A stretch of DNA of 64,000 bases, from contig JBBEAZ010000015.1 in the NCBI GenBank assembly GCA_040882565.1, positions 72,930 through 136,929 on the forward strand, in the 5' to 3' direction. Positions 53,003-60,048 of the stretch are shown here, in pieces. A program made the translations under genes and the position numbers. The notes under the pieces were generated by a model, which worked only from the letters and a program-made list of their open reading frames with translations, did no database searches and was not told where the DNA came from. Each line of letters opens with the position of its first letter. Positions within the stretch are counted from its first letter, which is position 1. This stretch comes from CF-162 sp040882565. GTDB taxonomy: Bacteria; Chloroflexota; Dehalococcoidia; SM23-28-2; RBG-16-64-32.

Positions 53003-54348
53003 TGGAGCCGCAGATACGGTACGTGACGAGCGCGGATGGCACGCACATCGCGTACGCCGTGGTGGGCAGCGGTCCCCCGCTAATCGTGTTGCTCAGCTGT
53101 TATACGAACCTCGAGCTGGAATGGAAGGACCCGGAGGGTCAGGCGTGGCTAGAGCGACTGGCGGAAGGCCGCCAGCTCATACGCTGCGAGCGTCGCGGGT
53201 GCGGCGCTTCGCAACGGGACGTCACCGATCTGTCGCTGGACGCGCAAGTCGCCGACGTGGCCGCGGTCGCGAACCATCTTCAGCTCGAGCGGTTCGACCT
53301 CTTCGCAGCCTATGATGGCGCTGCTGTGGCCGCCGCCTACTGTGCGCGCTATCCGCAGCACGTGGCCCGGCTCGTGCTCTGGGCTCCCTTCGCCCGAGGC
53401 ATGGACATCAATGACCCTGAATCGTTCAGCCCGATAGCGCAGTTGATGCGCAGCAACTGGTCGCTGGCGCGGCGCACCTGGGCCGACCTCTGCTTCCCGA
53501 GCGGCCCCCCGCAGCGCGTCCGCTGGTATAACGATCTCCTCAGGCAAACGCTGACGCCCGAGGTAGCGGCGCGTTACATGGAGTTCATGCGTGACCTGGC
53601 TCTCGTTTCGCTACTCGAACAGATGCAGACATCGACGCTGGTTCTGTGCCGCGATCGCGATCGGTTCGTACCGGCCGCGGTGAGCCGGACGGTCGCTGCC
53701 CTGCTCCCGAACGCCGCATTCGAGCCGCTGGAGGGGGACATCGGCTATCCGCCCTTCGGGGACATCAGTTACCTCGACAGTGTCAAGCGGTTCCTGGACG
53801 AAGGGCGCGCTCCCACCGGCCGGTCTGAAGTCCCCTCCGGCACGGCGATCATCCTCTTCGCCGATATCGTCGACTCCACGGCGCTCACCGAACGCCTCGG
53901 TGATACGGCCTTCCGCGACAAGGCGCGCGAGCTCGACTCCGCCCTCCGCGCGCTCATCCGCGATCACTCCGGCACACCGATCGAAGGCAAGCTCCTCGGC
54001 GACGGCGTCCTCGCCGTCTTCACCAGCGCCCGCCAGGCCATCGAGACCGCCCTCGCCTGCGGCCGCGCCGGGAGCGACGGCGGGCTCCCGCTCCACCTCG
54101 GGCTCCACGCCGGCGACGTGATCCGCGAGGCCGACCCGGACGGGCGCAGCAACGTTTACGGCGGCGCCGTGAACATCGCCTCACGCATCAGCGGCCTGTC
54201 GGCGCCCGGTGAGGTGCTCGTGTCGCGCACCGTCGCAGACCTGGCGCGGACGTCGGCCGGCGTGACGTTCGACGACCGCGGCGAGCACGAACTGAAGGGC
54301 GTCGCCGGGCCACAACGCGTGTTCGCGGTGCAGAAGGAGGACGCATGA
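53002..54348 (+). CDS. Alpha/beta-hydrolase-class III cyclase fusion, C5
   Basis: 448 residues. The ATG at 53002 shares a base with the C4 stop; the frame is open far upstream inside C4 but that is a shadow. The nucleophile is replaced by Tyr104 (FAAYDGAAV), and the His region EGDIGYPPFGD has none. The cyclase half is nearly identical in DNA to those of C4 and C6: FADIVDSTALTERLGDTAF, GKLLGDGVLAVFTSARQAI, NVYGGAVNIASRISGLS. Asn and Arg of the transition state are present. The 3' end overlaps C6 by 4 nt (ATGA), so C4, C5 and C6 form one coupled unit. Confidence 0.86.
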   Translation: MEPQIRYVTSADGTHIAYAVVGSGPPLIVLLSCYTNLELEWKDPEGQAWLERLAEGRQLIRCERRGCGASQRDVTDLSLDAQVADVAAVANHLQLERFDLFAAYDGAAVAAAYCARYPQHVARLVLWAPFARGMDINDPESFSPIAQLMRSNWSLARRTWADLCFPSGPPQRVRWYNDLLRQTLTPEVAARYMEFMRDLALVSLLEQMQTSTLVLCRDRDRFVPAAVSRTVAALLPNAAFEPLEGDIGYPPFGDISYLDSVKRFLDEGRAPTGRSEVPSGTAIILFADIVDSTALTERLGDTAFRDKARELDSALRALIRDHSGTPIEGKLLGDGVLAVFTSARQAIETALACGRAGSDGGLPLHLGLHAGDVIREADPDGRSNVYGGAVNIASRISGLSAPGEVLVSRTVADLARTSAGVTFDDRGEHELKGVAGPQRVFAVQKEDA

Positions 54349-55676
54349 TGGAACAGCACATACGGTTCTGCACAACGTCGGATGGTCTGCGCATCGCCTA
54401 CGCAACTGTTGGCGAGGGACCGCCGCTCGTCGTGATCTCCGGCTGGTTGAGCCATCTCCAATTCGAATGGACTTCTGCGGATGTCCGGGCCTTCTGGGAG
54501 TCGCTTGCGCACGGCAGGTTGCTCATCCGCTATGACAAGCGTGGGACAGGATTGAGCGACTGGGAGGTCGAGGATGTCTCCCTGGAAGCTCGCTTGAGAG
54601 ACCTCGACGCCATAGTGGACGCGATGGGGCTCGAACGCTTCGAGCTCCTCGGTATCTCAGAGGGAGGCATGCTCGCGATCATCTACGCAGCCCGGCACCC
54701 CGAGAAAGTGGATCGTCTAGTCCTCTATGGCGCTTATCCTCGCGTCCCCTTCGCGGAGGGTGTGGTGAAGGCGTTCCTGACCATGGTGCGTGCTCAATGG
54801 GGCATGGGGTCGGCAGCGTTCGCGGCGTTTATACCGTCCGGCGACCCTGACCAGGTGGCATGGTTCACGGAGCTTCAACGGACTGCAACATCGGGTGACA
54901 ACGCGGCAAGGCTCCTTGAAGCCACGGTCCCGGCAGATGTGACAGCGATACTCAGGGACATATCAGTTCCAACGCTCGTCGCCCATCGTCGCGCAGACTC
55001 AATCCACCCGTTCGACCTCGCACGCGAGATGGCTGCGCTGATACCAAACGCTCGCCTGGAGCCGCTAGACGGGAACATCTACTGGCCCTGGTGGGGCGAC
55101 ACAGCTGCAGTGGTGCGGGCGATACGGGGATTCTTGGGCACCGAGCAGGGCACCCCATCTGGGGTCGCCGTGACCCACCTTCCTTCCGGTATGACCGCGA
55201 TCCTCTTCGCCGACATCGTCGACTCCACCGCCCTCACCGAACGCCTCGGCGACACCGCTTTCCGCGCCAGGGCCCGCGACCTCGACGCGTCCCTCCGCGC
55301 GATCATCCGCGACCACTCCGGCACCCCGATCGAGGGCAAGCTGCTTGGCGATGGAGTCCTCGCCGTCTTCACCAGCGCCCGGCAGGCGATCGAGGCCGCG
55401 CTCGCGTGCGGGAGGGCCGGCGACGACGGCGGGCTGCCGCTGCACCTGGGGATACATGCCGGGGACGTGATCGAGGAAGACGGCAACGTGTTCGGCGGAG
55501 CGGTCAACATCGCGGCACGGATCGCGGGCGAGTCGGCGCCTGGTGAGGTGCTGGTGTCCGACACCGTGCGGTCGCTGGCGCGGACGAGTGCGGGGGTGTC
55601 GTTTGAGGACCGCGGAGACCACGAACTGAAGGGCATCGCGGAGCCTGTGCACGTGTATGAGGTGAGGCAAGAGTAG
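54345..55676 (+). CDS. Alpha/beta-hydrolase-class III cyclase fusion, C6
   Basis: 443 residues. The hydrolase half keeps the Ser105 nucleophile in a good elbow (LLGISEGGML) and an Asp in AHRRADSIHP, but the His region (LDGNIYWPWWGD) has lost His. The cyclase half is of the C4/C5 class (LFADIVDST; GKLLGDGVLAVF; NVFGGAVNIAARI), with the transition-state Asn and Arg present and Asn in place of the substrate-binding Asp. The GTG- or ATG-type alternatives at the start (MMEQHIRFCTTSDG) are close together. The stop is followed within 10 nt by the C7 start. Confidence 0.86.
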   Translation: MMEQHIRFCTTSDGLRIAYATVGEGPPLVVISGWLSHLQFEWTSADVRAFWESLAHGRLLIRYDKRGTGLSDWEVEDVSLEARLRDLDAIVDAMGLERFELLGISEGGMLAIIYAARHPEKVDRLVLYGAYPRVPFAEGVVKAFLTMVRAQWGMGSAAFAAFIPSGDPDQVAWFTELQRTATSGDNAARLLEATVPADVTAILRDISVPTLVAHRRADSIHPFDLAREMAALIPNARLEPLDGNIYWPWWGDTAAVVRAIRGFLGTEQGTPSGVAVTHLPSGMTAILFADIVDSTALTERLGDTAFRARARDLDASLRAIIRDHSGTPIEGKLLGDGVLAVFTSARQAIEAALACGRAGDDGGLPLHLGIHAGDVIEEDGNVFGGAVNIAARIAGESAPGEVLVSDTVRSLARTSAGVSFEDRGDHELKGIAEPVHVYEVRQE

Positions 55677-55679
55677 AAT
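55674..55679 (+). promoter_or_regulatory. -10 box for C7, leaderless type
   Basis: TAGAAT, overlapping the C6 stop, ends 6 nt before the C7 ATG. C7 has no ribosome site, so it could have its own leaderless transcript. Confidence 0.4.
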
Positions 55680-55685
55680 TGGCGC

Positions 55686-57002
55686 ATGGAAGCCCAAACC
55701 CGATACGCCAAGAGCGGTGACGTTCATATCGCATACCGCGTCTTTGGCGACGGCCCGCGCGATATCGTGCTGATCCCGGGGACGCTCTCGCATGTCGAAC
55801 TCAGCTGGGAGATGCCCTTCAATGAGCACCTGCTGAAAAGGCTCATCGCTTTTGCCCGGGTGATTGTCTTCGACAAGCGCGGCCAGGGGCTCTCCGACCG
55901 GGTCGCCGAGCAAACCCTCGAGGAGCGGATTGGCGACGTCCGGGCCGTTATGGACGCGGCGGAATCCGATCGCGCAACCGTATATGGATGGTCCGAAGGC
56001 GGCGCGATGTCGCTAATGTTCGCCGCGACATACCCCGAGCGGACCTCAGCGCTCGTGCTATACGGAACCTTCGTGTCAGTGAAGAGCGCGCCCCTCTCTG
56101 TAAGCCCCGCGCAATACGAGCGAATACTCCGAGAATGGGAAACTCACTGGGGCGAAGGCATCTTACTCGCTGTCAATGCGCCGAGCGCGCTCAAGGACGA
56201 GGCCATGGTCCAACGGGTTGCCCAGCTCGAGCGGGCCTCGGCAAGCCCCGGCTCCATTCTTGCTCTGATGCGGTTCAATTACGAGATAGACGTCCGGCAC
56301 CTGCTGCCTTCGGTCCGGGTGCCGACGCTGATCCTCCATCGCGTCGGTGATGCGCTGGTGCCGGTCGCAGCGGGGCGTTACCTGGCCGAGCACATCCCGG
56401 GAGCGAGGTATCTCGAGATTCCCGGGATCGACCATCTGGTGGTTGATAACGAGACTCAGGATGTCATCGCCGATGAGATCGAGGAGTTCCTGACCGGCGT
56501 AAGGCCGGCCCCGGAACCCGATCGCGTTCTGGCCACGGTGCTGTTCACTGATATCGTTGGTTCGACGGAGCAGACAGCCGAGATGGGCGACCGGCGCTGG
56601 CACGCTCTTCTAGACAACCACAATAAGATCGCGCACCAGGAGATCACACGCTTCCGGGGCCGGGAGATCAAGAGCACCGGCGACGGTGTTCTCGCTACGT
56701 TCGACGGTCCGGGTCGCGGCGTCCGGTGCGCGCGGGCAATCTGTGACTCAGTCAAGCCACTTGGAATCGAGGTACGGGCGGGACTTCACACCGGAGAGTG
56801 CGAGCTCATGGGCGACGACATCGGTGGCATCGCTGTAGTTATCGCCGCCCGCGTCGCTGCTCGGGCCGGTGCGGGCGAGGTTTTGGTCTCGAGCACAGTG
56901 AAGGACCTCGTCGCGGGCTCTGGCATTGAGTTCGAGGATCGGGGGAGCCAGGCGCTGAAGGGTGTTCCCGATGAGTGGCGGTTGTTCCTGGCCAGGGCGT
57001 GA
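55686..57002 (+). CDS. Alpha/beta-hydrolase-class III cyclase fusion, C7
   Basis: 438 residues. The hydrolase half keeps a full triad: Ser103 in YGWSEGGAMS, Asp in HRVGDALVPV, and His in PGIDHLVVDN. The start MEAQTRYAKSGDVHIAYRVFGDGPRDIVLIPG is the widespread form of this fusion. The cyclase half has LFTDIVGSTE and TGDGVLATF metal Asp residues, Lys in EIKSTGDG, Asp in DDIGGIAV and Arg in IAARV, but Val in place of the transition-state Asn (VVIAAR). It is the most distant member of the set. Relatives include Rv1900c of mycobacteria, which has the same domain order. Confidence 0.86.
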   Translation: MEAQTRYAKSGDVHIAYRVFGDGPRDIVLIPGTLSHVELSWEMPFNEHLLKRLIAFARVIVFDKRGQGLSDRVAEQTLEERIGDVRAVMDAAESDRATVYGWSEGGAMSLMFAATYPERTSALVLYGTFVSVKSAPLSVSPAQYERILREWETHWGEGILLAVNAPSALKDEAMVQRVAQLERASASPGSILALMRFNYEIDVRHLLPSVRVPTLILHRVGDALVPVAAGRYLAEHIPGARYLEIPGIDHLVVDNETQDVIADEIEEFLTGVRPAPEPDRVLATVLFTDIVGSTEQTAEMGDRRWHALLDNHNKIAHQEITRFRGREIKSTGDGVLATFDGPGRGVRCARAICDSVKPLGIEVRAGLHTGECELMGDDIGGIAVVIAARVAARAGAGEVLVSSTVKDLVAGSGIEFEDRGSQALKGVPDEWRLFLARA

Positions 57003-57082
57003 GCCGGCCAGCGGACGCTGAAGGGAGTGTCGGATATGATACGGGTCTGGCGGGTGGTACCGAGTGCAGAAGGAGGAGAACG

Positions 57083-57463
57083 ATGATTTCAGCGCTGGCA
57101 GGGTCAACAATCTTTACAGCGGACTCAGAAAAGCTGGCCGCGTTCTATCGCGACGTTGTGGGCCTGGCGGTCGCCCCGAACACGGGGACGGACCCGACAT
57201 CCGGCGAGACGTTCTGGGTGTTCGGTCCGGAGAACGCCGCGGTGCTCTGCGTCGGCAAGCACAGCGAGGTGCGCGGCAAGAATGCGGACCCCGCGCGACA
57301 CATCGTCGGGCTGTCAAGCGACGATATCGAGGCGGACTTCAAGCGCCTGAAGGCGGCCGGGGTTGAGTTCATCGAGGAGCCGACAGCGGCGGGCGAGGGA
57401 CTGCGGATCGCAACGCTCAAGGACCCGGACGGGAACTACGTGCAGCTTTTGCAGTTCGGCTAG
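57083..57463 (+). CDS. VOC-family (glyoxalase-like) protein
   Basis: 126 residues of the vicinal oxygen chelate superfamily. It starts ISALAGSTIFTADSEKLAAFYRDVVGLAVAP and ends LKDPDGNYVQLLQF, the usual VOC pattern. The metal-binding His of the first strand is not obvious, so it may be a binding rather than catalytic member. AAGGAGGAG lies just before the ATG at 57083. It follows C7 by about 80 nt on the same strand, with a TATGAT -10-like box between. Confidence 0.8.
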   Translation: MISALAGSTIFTADSEKLAAFYRDVVGLAVAPNTGTDPTSGETFWVFGPENAAVLCVGKHSEVRGKNADPARHIVGLSSDDIEADFKRLKAAGVEFIEEPTAAGEGLRIATLKDPDGNYVQLLQFG

Positions 57464-57571
57464 CGCCACGGTTCAGATTCGGCTAAGAGACAGAGCTGTC
57501 GGTAACGCGCACGAAGGCGGGCTCTTCTAACCTGGTGGTGGTCTGTTATTCCGGGTCGCCAGGGGGCTGAA

Positions 57572-58498
57572 ATGTTGAACCGGATCAAAATACTCTCGCT
57601 GACGATCCTGGCGCTCGCAGCGCTGCTCCTCGCCGCATGTGGCGGCGATGGCGGCGACGCCGCCGGCAACGACACCACGAGCAACGTTGATGAGGGGAAG
57701 GTCAACGATGACCTCTTCGTTTCCGCCGGCGCAGAGGTGCTGAGCAATTCCGCCGAGCGGTTCGCCGCCGAGATCGAGTCCATGCAGGGCGAGATGGACT
57801 TCGCGATCACGACTGACGGCGAGACGGTGGATGCCCACGCGGACTTCGCCTTTCAGTCGCCCGACGGCATGCACATGCTGATGACGATGAACATTCCGCA
57901 GGACAGCGGCGTGGACCTCGGCGAGCTCGACTTTGAGATCATCGCCCGCGACGGGACGATGTACATGACCATGCCGCTGTTCGGCGGTTGGATGTCGATG
58001 GACCTGGACGATCTGGGCGTCGACGCCGAAGGCCTGCAGGACATGCTGGAGAGCGGATCGCCGTTCGACTACCAGCAGCTCGTGGACGCCTTTGGCGAAG
58101 TGAAGTTTGTCGGCGAGGAAACGCTGGACGGCCGCGTCGTCGTGCACTACAGCGTGAGCGCCGACATGGCGAACGTTCTTGACTCGTTCGCGGAGTCGCT
58201 GGAAGGCTCAGGCGCGGAACTTGGCGAGGCGGGTGATATCTCCGGCCCGATGACGCTCGACATTTGGGTGGGCAAGGACGACTACCTGCCTTACCAGATG
58301 ACGATGGACGCGGCGGTCGACACCGCCGACGGCGCCTTCGCCATGGAGTTGACGATCAGCGTGTCCGGCTACAACGACCCCGTGGATATTCCTGACGCGC
58401 CTGCGGACGCGCTACCGTTCGACGAGTTCTTCGAGGACCTCGGTGAGTCGTTCGAAGACGGCCTGGACCTCCGCGTGGGCACGCCGGAGCCCGACTAG
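57572..58498 (+). CDS. LppX/LprG-like lipoprotein
   Basis: 308 residues. A lipoprotein signal (LSLTILALAALLLAAC) precedes a Gly/Asp-rich spacer and a domain of about 230 residues. Strand patterns HADFAFQSPDGMHMLMTMN, MTMPLFGGWMSMDLDDLG and MTLDIWVGKDDYLPYQMTMD resemble LppX/LprG-type proteins, which carry lipids across the envelope. This is recognised by eye and by analogy with actinobacterial lipoproteins. AGGGGGCT lies before the ATG. Its last 4 nt overlap the stop of the converging phosphatase gene. Confidence 0.75.
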   Translation: MLNRIKILSLTILALAALLLAACGGDGGDAAGNDTTSNVDEGKVNDDLFVSAGAEVLSNSAERFAAEIESMQGEMDFAITTDGETVDAHADFAFQSPDGMHMLMTMNIPQDSGVDLGELDFEIIARDGTMYMTMPLFGGWMSMDLDDLGVDAEGLQDMLESGSPFDYQQLVDAFGEVKFVGEETLDGRVVVHYSVSADMANVLDSFAESLEGSGAELGEAGDISGPMTLDIWVGKDDYLPYQMTMDAAVDTADGAFAMELTISVSGYNDPVDIPDAPADALPFDEFFEDLGESFEDGLDLRVGTPEPD

Positions 58499-59043
58499 GG
58501 CTGCGGCAGTGGCGGGAAGTACTCCGCCGCGTAGAGGCGGTCTTCGGCAAACGTCAGGGACCAGAGGCTGCCCTTCTTGCAGGGTCGCGGCTGTGGCAGG
58601 TCGTAGCCATCGTCCCGGCCCAGGCGCGTCAAGAGATCCGGGATGACGTCGCCCTGACTGCATACGACACTCGCCGTGCCTGCGGTGCCGATGGAACGCA
58701 GCCATTTGACGGTCTCGCCGCGGTGTTCCGGGTATTCCCACTCGGACAACAGTGGCACGGTCTGGACCGAGAGCCCGACGGAGACGCTGAGCGGCTCAAC
58801 GGTCTGAGTGCAACGCACGAGCGGAGCGGAGATGATCTCGCGGACGTCCCAGCGCGTGAGCAGCCAGATGAGCGCCTCCGCCTGCGCGATCCCGTTGGCG
58901 TCGAGCGGACGCTCAGCGTCGTCACCTTGCCATTCGGAACGCATGCCTGCCGAGCCGTGACGGACGAGGAGAATAGTCTCAACGGCGACCGGCCCATCGA
59001 CCCGAGCAGGCCCGCCTCGCGCAGCCGGTGGCCGAAGGCCCAC
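58495..59043 (-). CDS. Histidine phosphatase (RHG domain), 5' end lost to an IS remnant
   Basis: The recognisable domain runs from about 58980 to 58495. LLVRHGSAGMRSEWQGDDAERPLDANGIAQAEAL holds the RHG catalytic motif and PLVRCTQTVEPL the second Arg. It resembles the C-terminal phosphatase of MutT1-like Nudix fusions. Immediately upstream, the sequence becomes an IS3-type transposase fragment, and no natural start is left: the first usable codon in frame is a GTG at 59043, inside the IS part. Either a chimeric protein is made or the gene is broken. A lost N-terminal Nudix domain is a possibility, not shown. Confidence 0.6.
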   Translation of the reverse strand: MGLRPPAARGGPARVDGPVAVETILLVRHGSAGMRSEWQGDDAERPLDANGIAQAEALIWLLTRWDVREIISAPLVRCTQTVEPLSVSVGLSVQTVPLLSEWEYPEHRGETVKWLRSIGTAGTASVVCSQGDVIPDLLTRLGRDDGYDLPQPRPCKKGSLWSLTFAEDRLYAAEYFPPLPQP

Positions 59044-59290
59044 GAGGTGTACTGCGTGCCGCGGTCGGAGTGGAGCACTGTCTGGCCGGGCGCCGGGCGG
59101 CGCCGCCAGCGCGCCATCCAGGGCGTCCACGACGAGCTCCGAGCGCAGGTGGTCGGCGATCGACCAGCCGACGATGCGCCGGCCAAAGACGTCGAGCACT
59201 GCTGCCAGGTAGACCTTGCCCTCGCGCGTCGGGTGCTCGGTGATGTCCGTCAGCCAGAGCCGGTCCGGCGCGTCAGCGACCGTATCTGGA
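58988..59290 (-). mobile_element. IS3-family transposase remnant (integrase core)
   Basis: The fragment has the DDE integrase pieces RLWLTDITEHPTREGKVYLAAVLDVFGRRIVGWS (first Asp) and LHSDRGTQYTSWAFGHRLREAGLLGSMG (second Asp). They are in two frames with a shift near 59100. The expected continuation with the third acidic residue (the region around a D-x7-ESFF pattern) is missing, because the sequence changes to the phosphatase right after GLLGSMG. The rest of the element, and any inverted repeats, cannot be found. It is a truncated, inactive copy. Confidence 0.8.
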
Positions 59291-59299
59291 GCGGGGGAC

Positions 59300-59617
59300 G
59301 GGGGTCGCCGGCCCGCCGTAGGAGGCTGCCCGCCGTGGGAGGGGGAAACCGCCCCACGGGCCCCGTCTGGGCGCCACCACCGGCCCCGTCTGGGCCACGG
59401 GCCCCTCTGGGCGCCGTGCAGGCCCGTCTGGGACCCTCTGCTTGGAAGGATTAGGTTTCGCGATTCGTATCTAGCGGAGCGCCAACCTGACGATATACGG
59501 GCTGTTTGCCACTCGATCTCCGCAGGCGAACTCCTGGCGATCGCGCCAGCGTCAAAGTGAGTGCGGCGGCAGTCGAAGCCGCCCCGCACAAGCCACAAAG
59601 CAATCAGGACGCGTTCG
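59300..59617. other. Gene-free stretch with a short degenerate repeat
   Basis: I see no convincing gene. At 59361-59432 four copies of CCCGTCTGGG or a close variant occur at about 20-nt spacing; their role is unknown. The strong GC content hides any promoter. Confidence 0.5.
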
Positions 59618-60043
59618 CTATTGCTTGGAGTTTCGTCTTCGAGACCAGTTCCGTAGCGCCCCAAAGACAACGCCGAGGGCGATGCCGCCGCAGAGCATCA
59701 TCGTGGTCTCGACCAGAGGAAAGCCTCTTATGAGAGCGAATAGCACCGCCAGAGCAAAGCCTACTATTACCGTCGGGGCAATGGTCCGCATGGCCGAAGG
59801 TCTGGTTTCCCTAACGGCTGGCCCGGTGCCCGGCGATGCATTTCGGCGACGAATCAGAAGTACCAGCAGAAGCGCATACAAAACACCGACGGAACTCCCC
59901 ATGAGAATCCAAAACCATCTGGATACGTTGTCTTCGGCGAAGGAGCCTAGTAGGCCCCCGGCGGCACCGGACAGGACCATTCCCGCAACTATGAACTTTG
60001 TGCTCAAGCTCACCAGAGGGCCATCGCGCAGATCAGGAGGCAT
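59618..60043 (-). CDS. Small four-helix membrane protein next to the RHS gene
   Basis: 141 residues. Four hydrophobic helices: FIVAGMVLSGAAGGLLGSF, WILMGSSVGVLYALLLVLLI, TVIVGFALAVLFALIRGF and MMLCGGIALGVVFGALRN. The ends are basic. The ATG at 60043 lies 5 nt after the RHS stop, so the two are translated from one mRNA. An ORF longer at the 5' end overlaps RHS and is not needed. Genes immediately after RHS genes often encode immunity proteins; with a hydrophobic RHS tail, a membrane-located partner would make sense, but this is inference. Confidence 0.55.
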   Translation of the reverse strand: MPPDLRDGPLVSLSTKFIVAGMVLSGAAGGLLGSFAEDNVSRWFWILMGSSVGVLYALLLVLLIRRRNASPGTGPAVRETRPSAMRTIAPTVIVGFALAVLFALIRGFPLVETTMMLCGGIALGVVFGALRNWSRRRNSKQ

Positions 60044-60048
60044 GATCG

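Noticed and set aside
58495..59670. A genuine 391-residue fusion protein
   Set aside because: The N-terminal 120 residues have no family resemblance, the middle is a frameshifted IS3 fragment and only the last 165 residues are a conserved domain; the joined frame is accidental.
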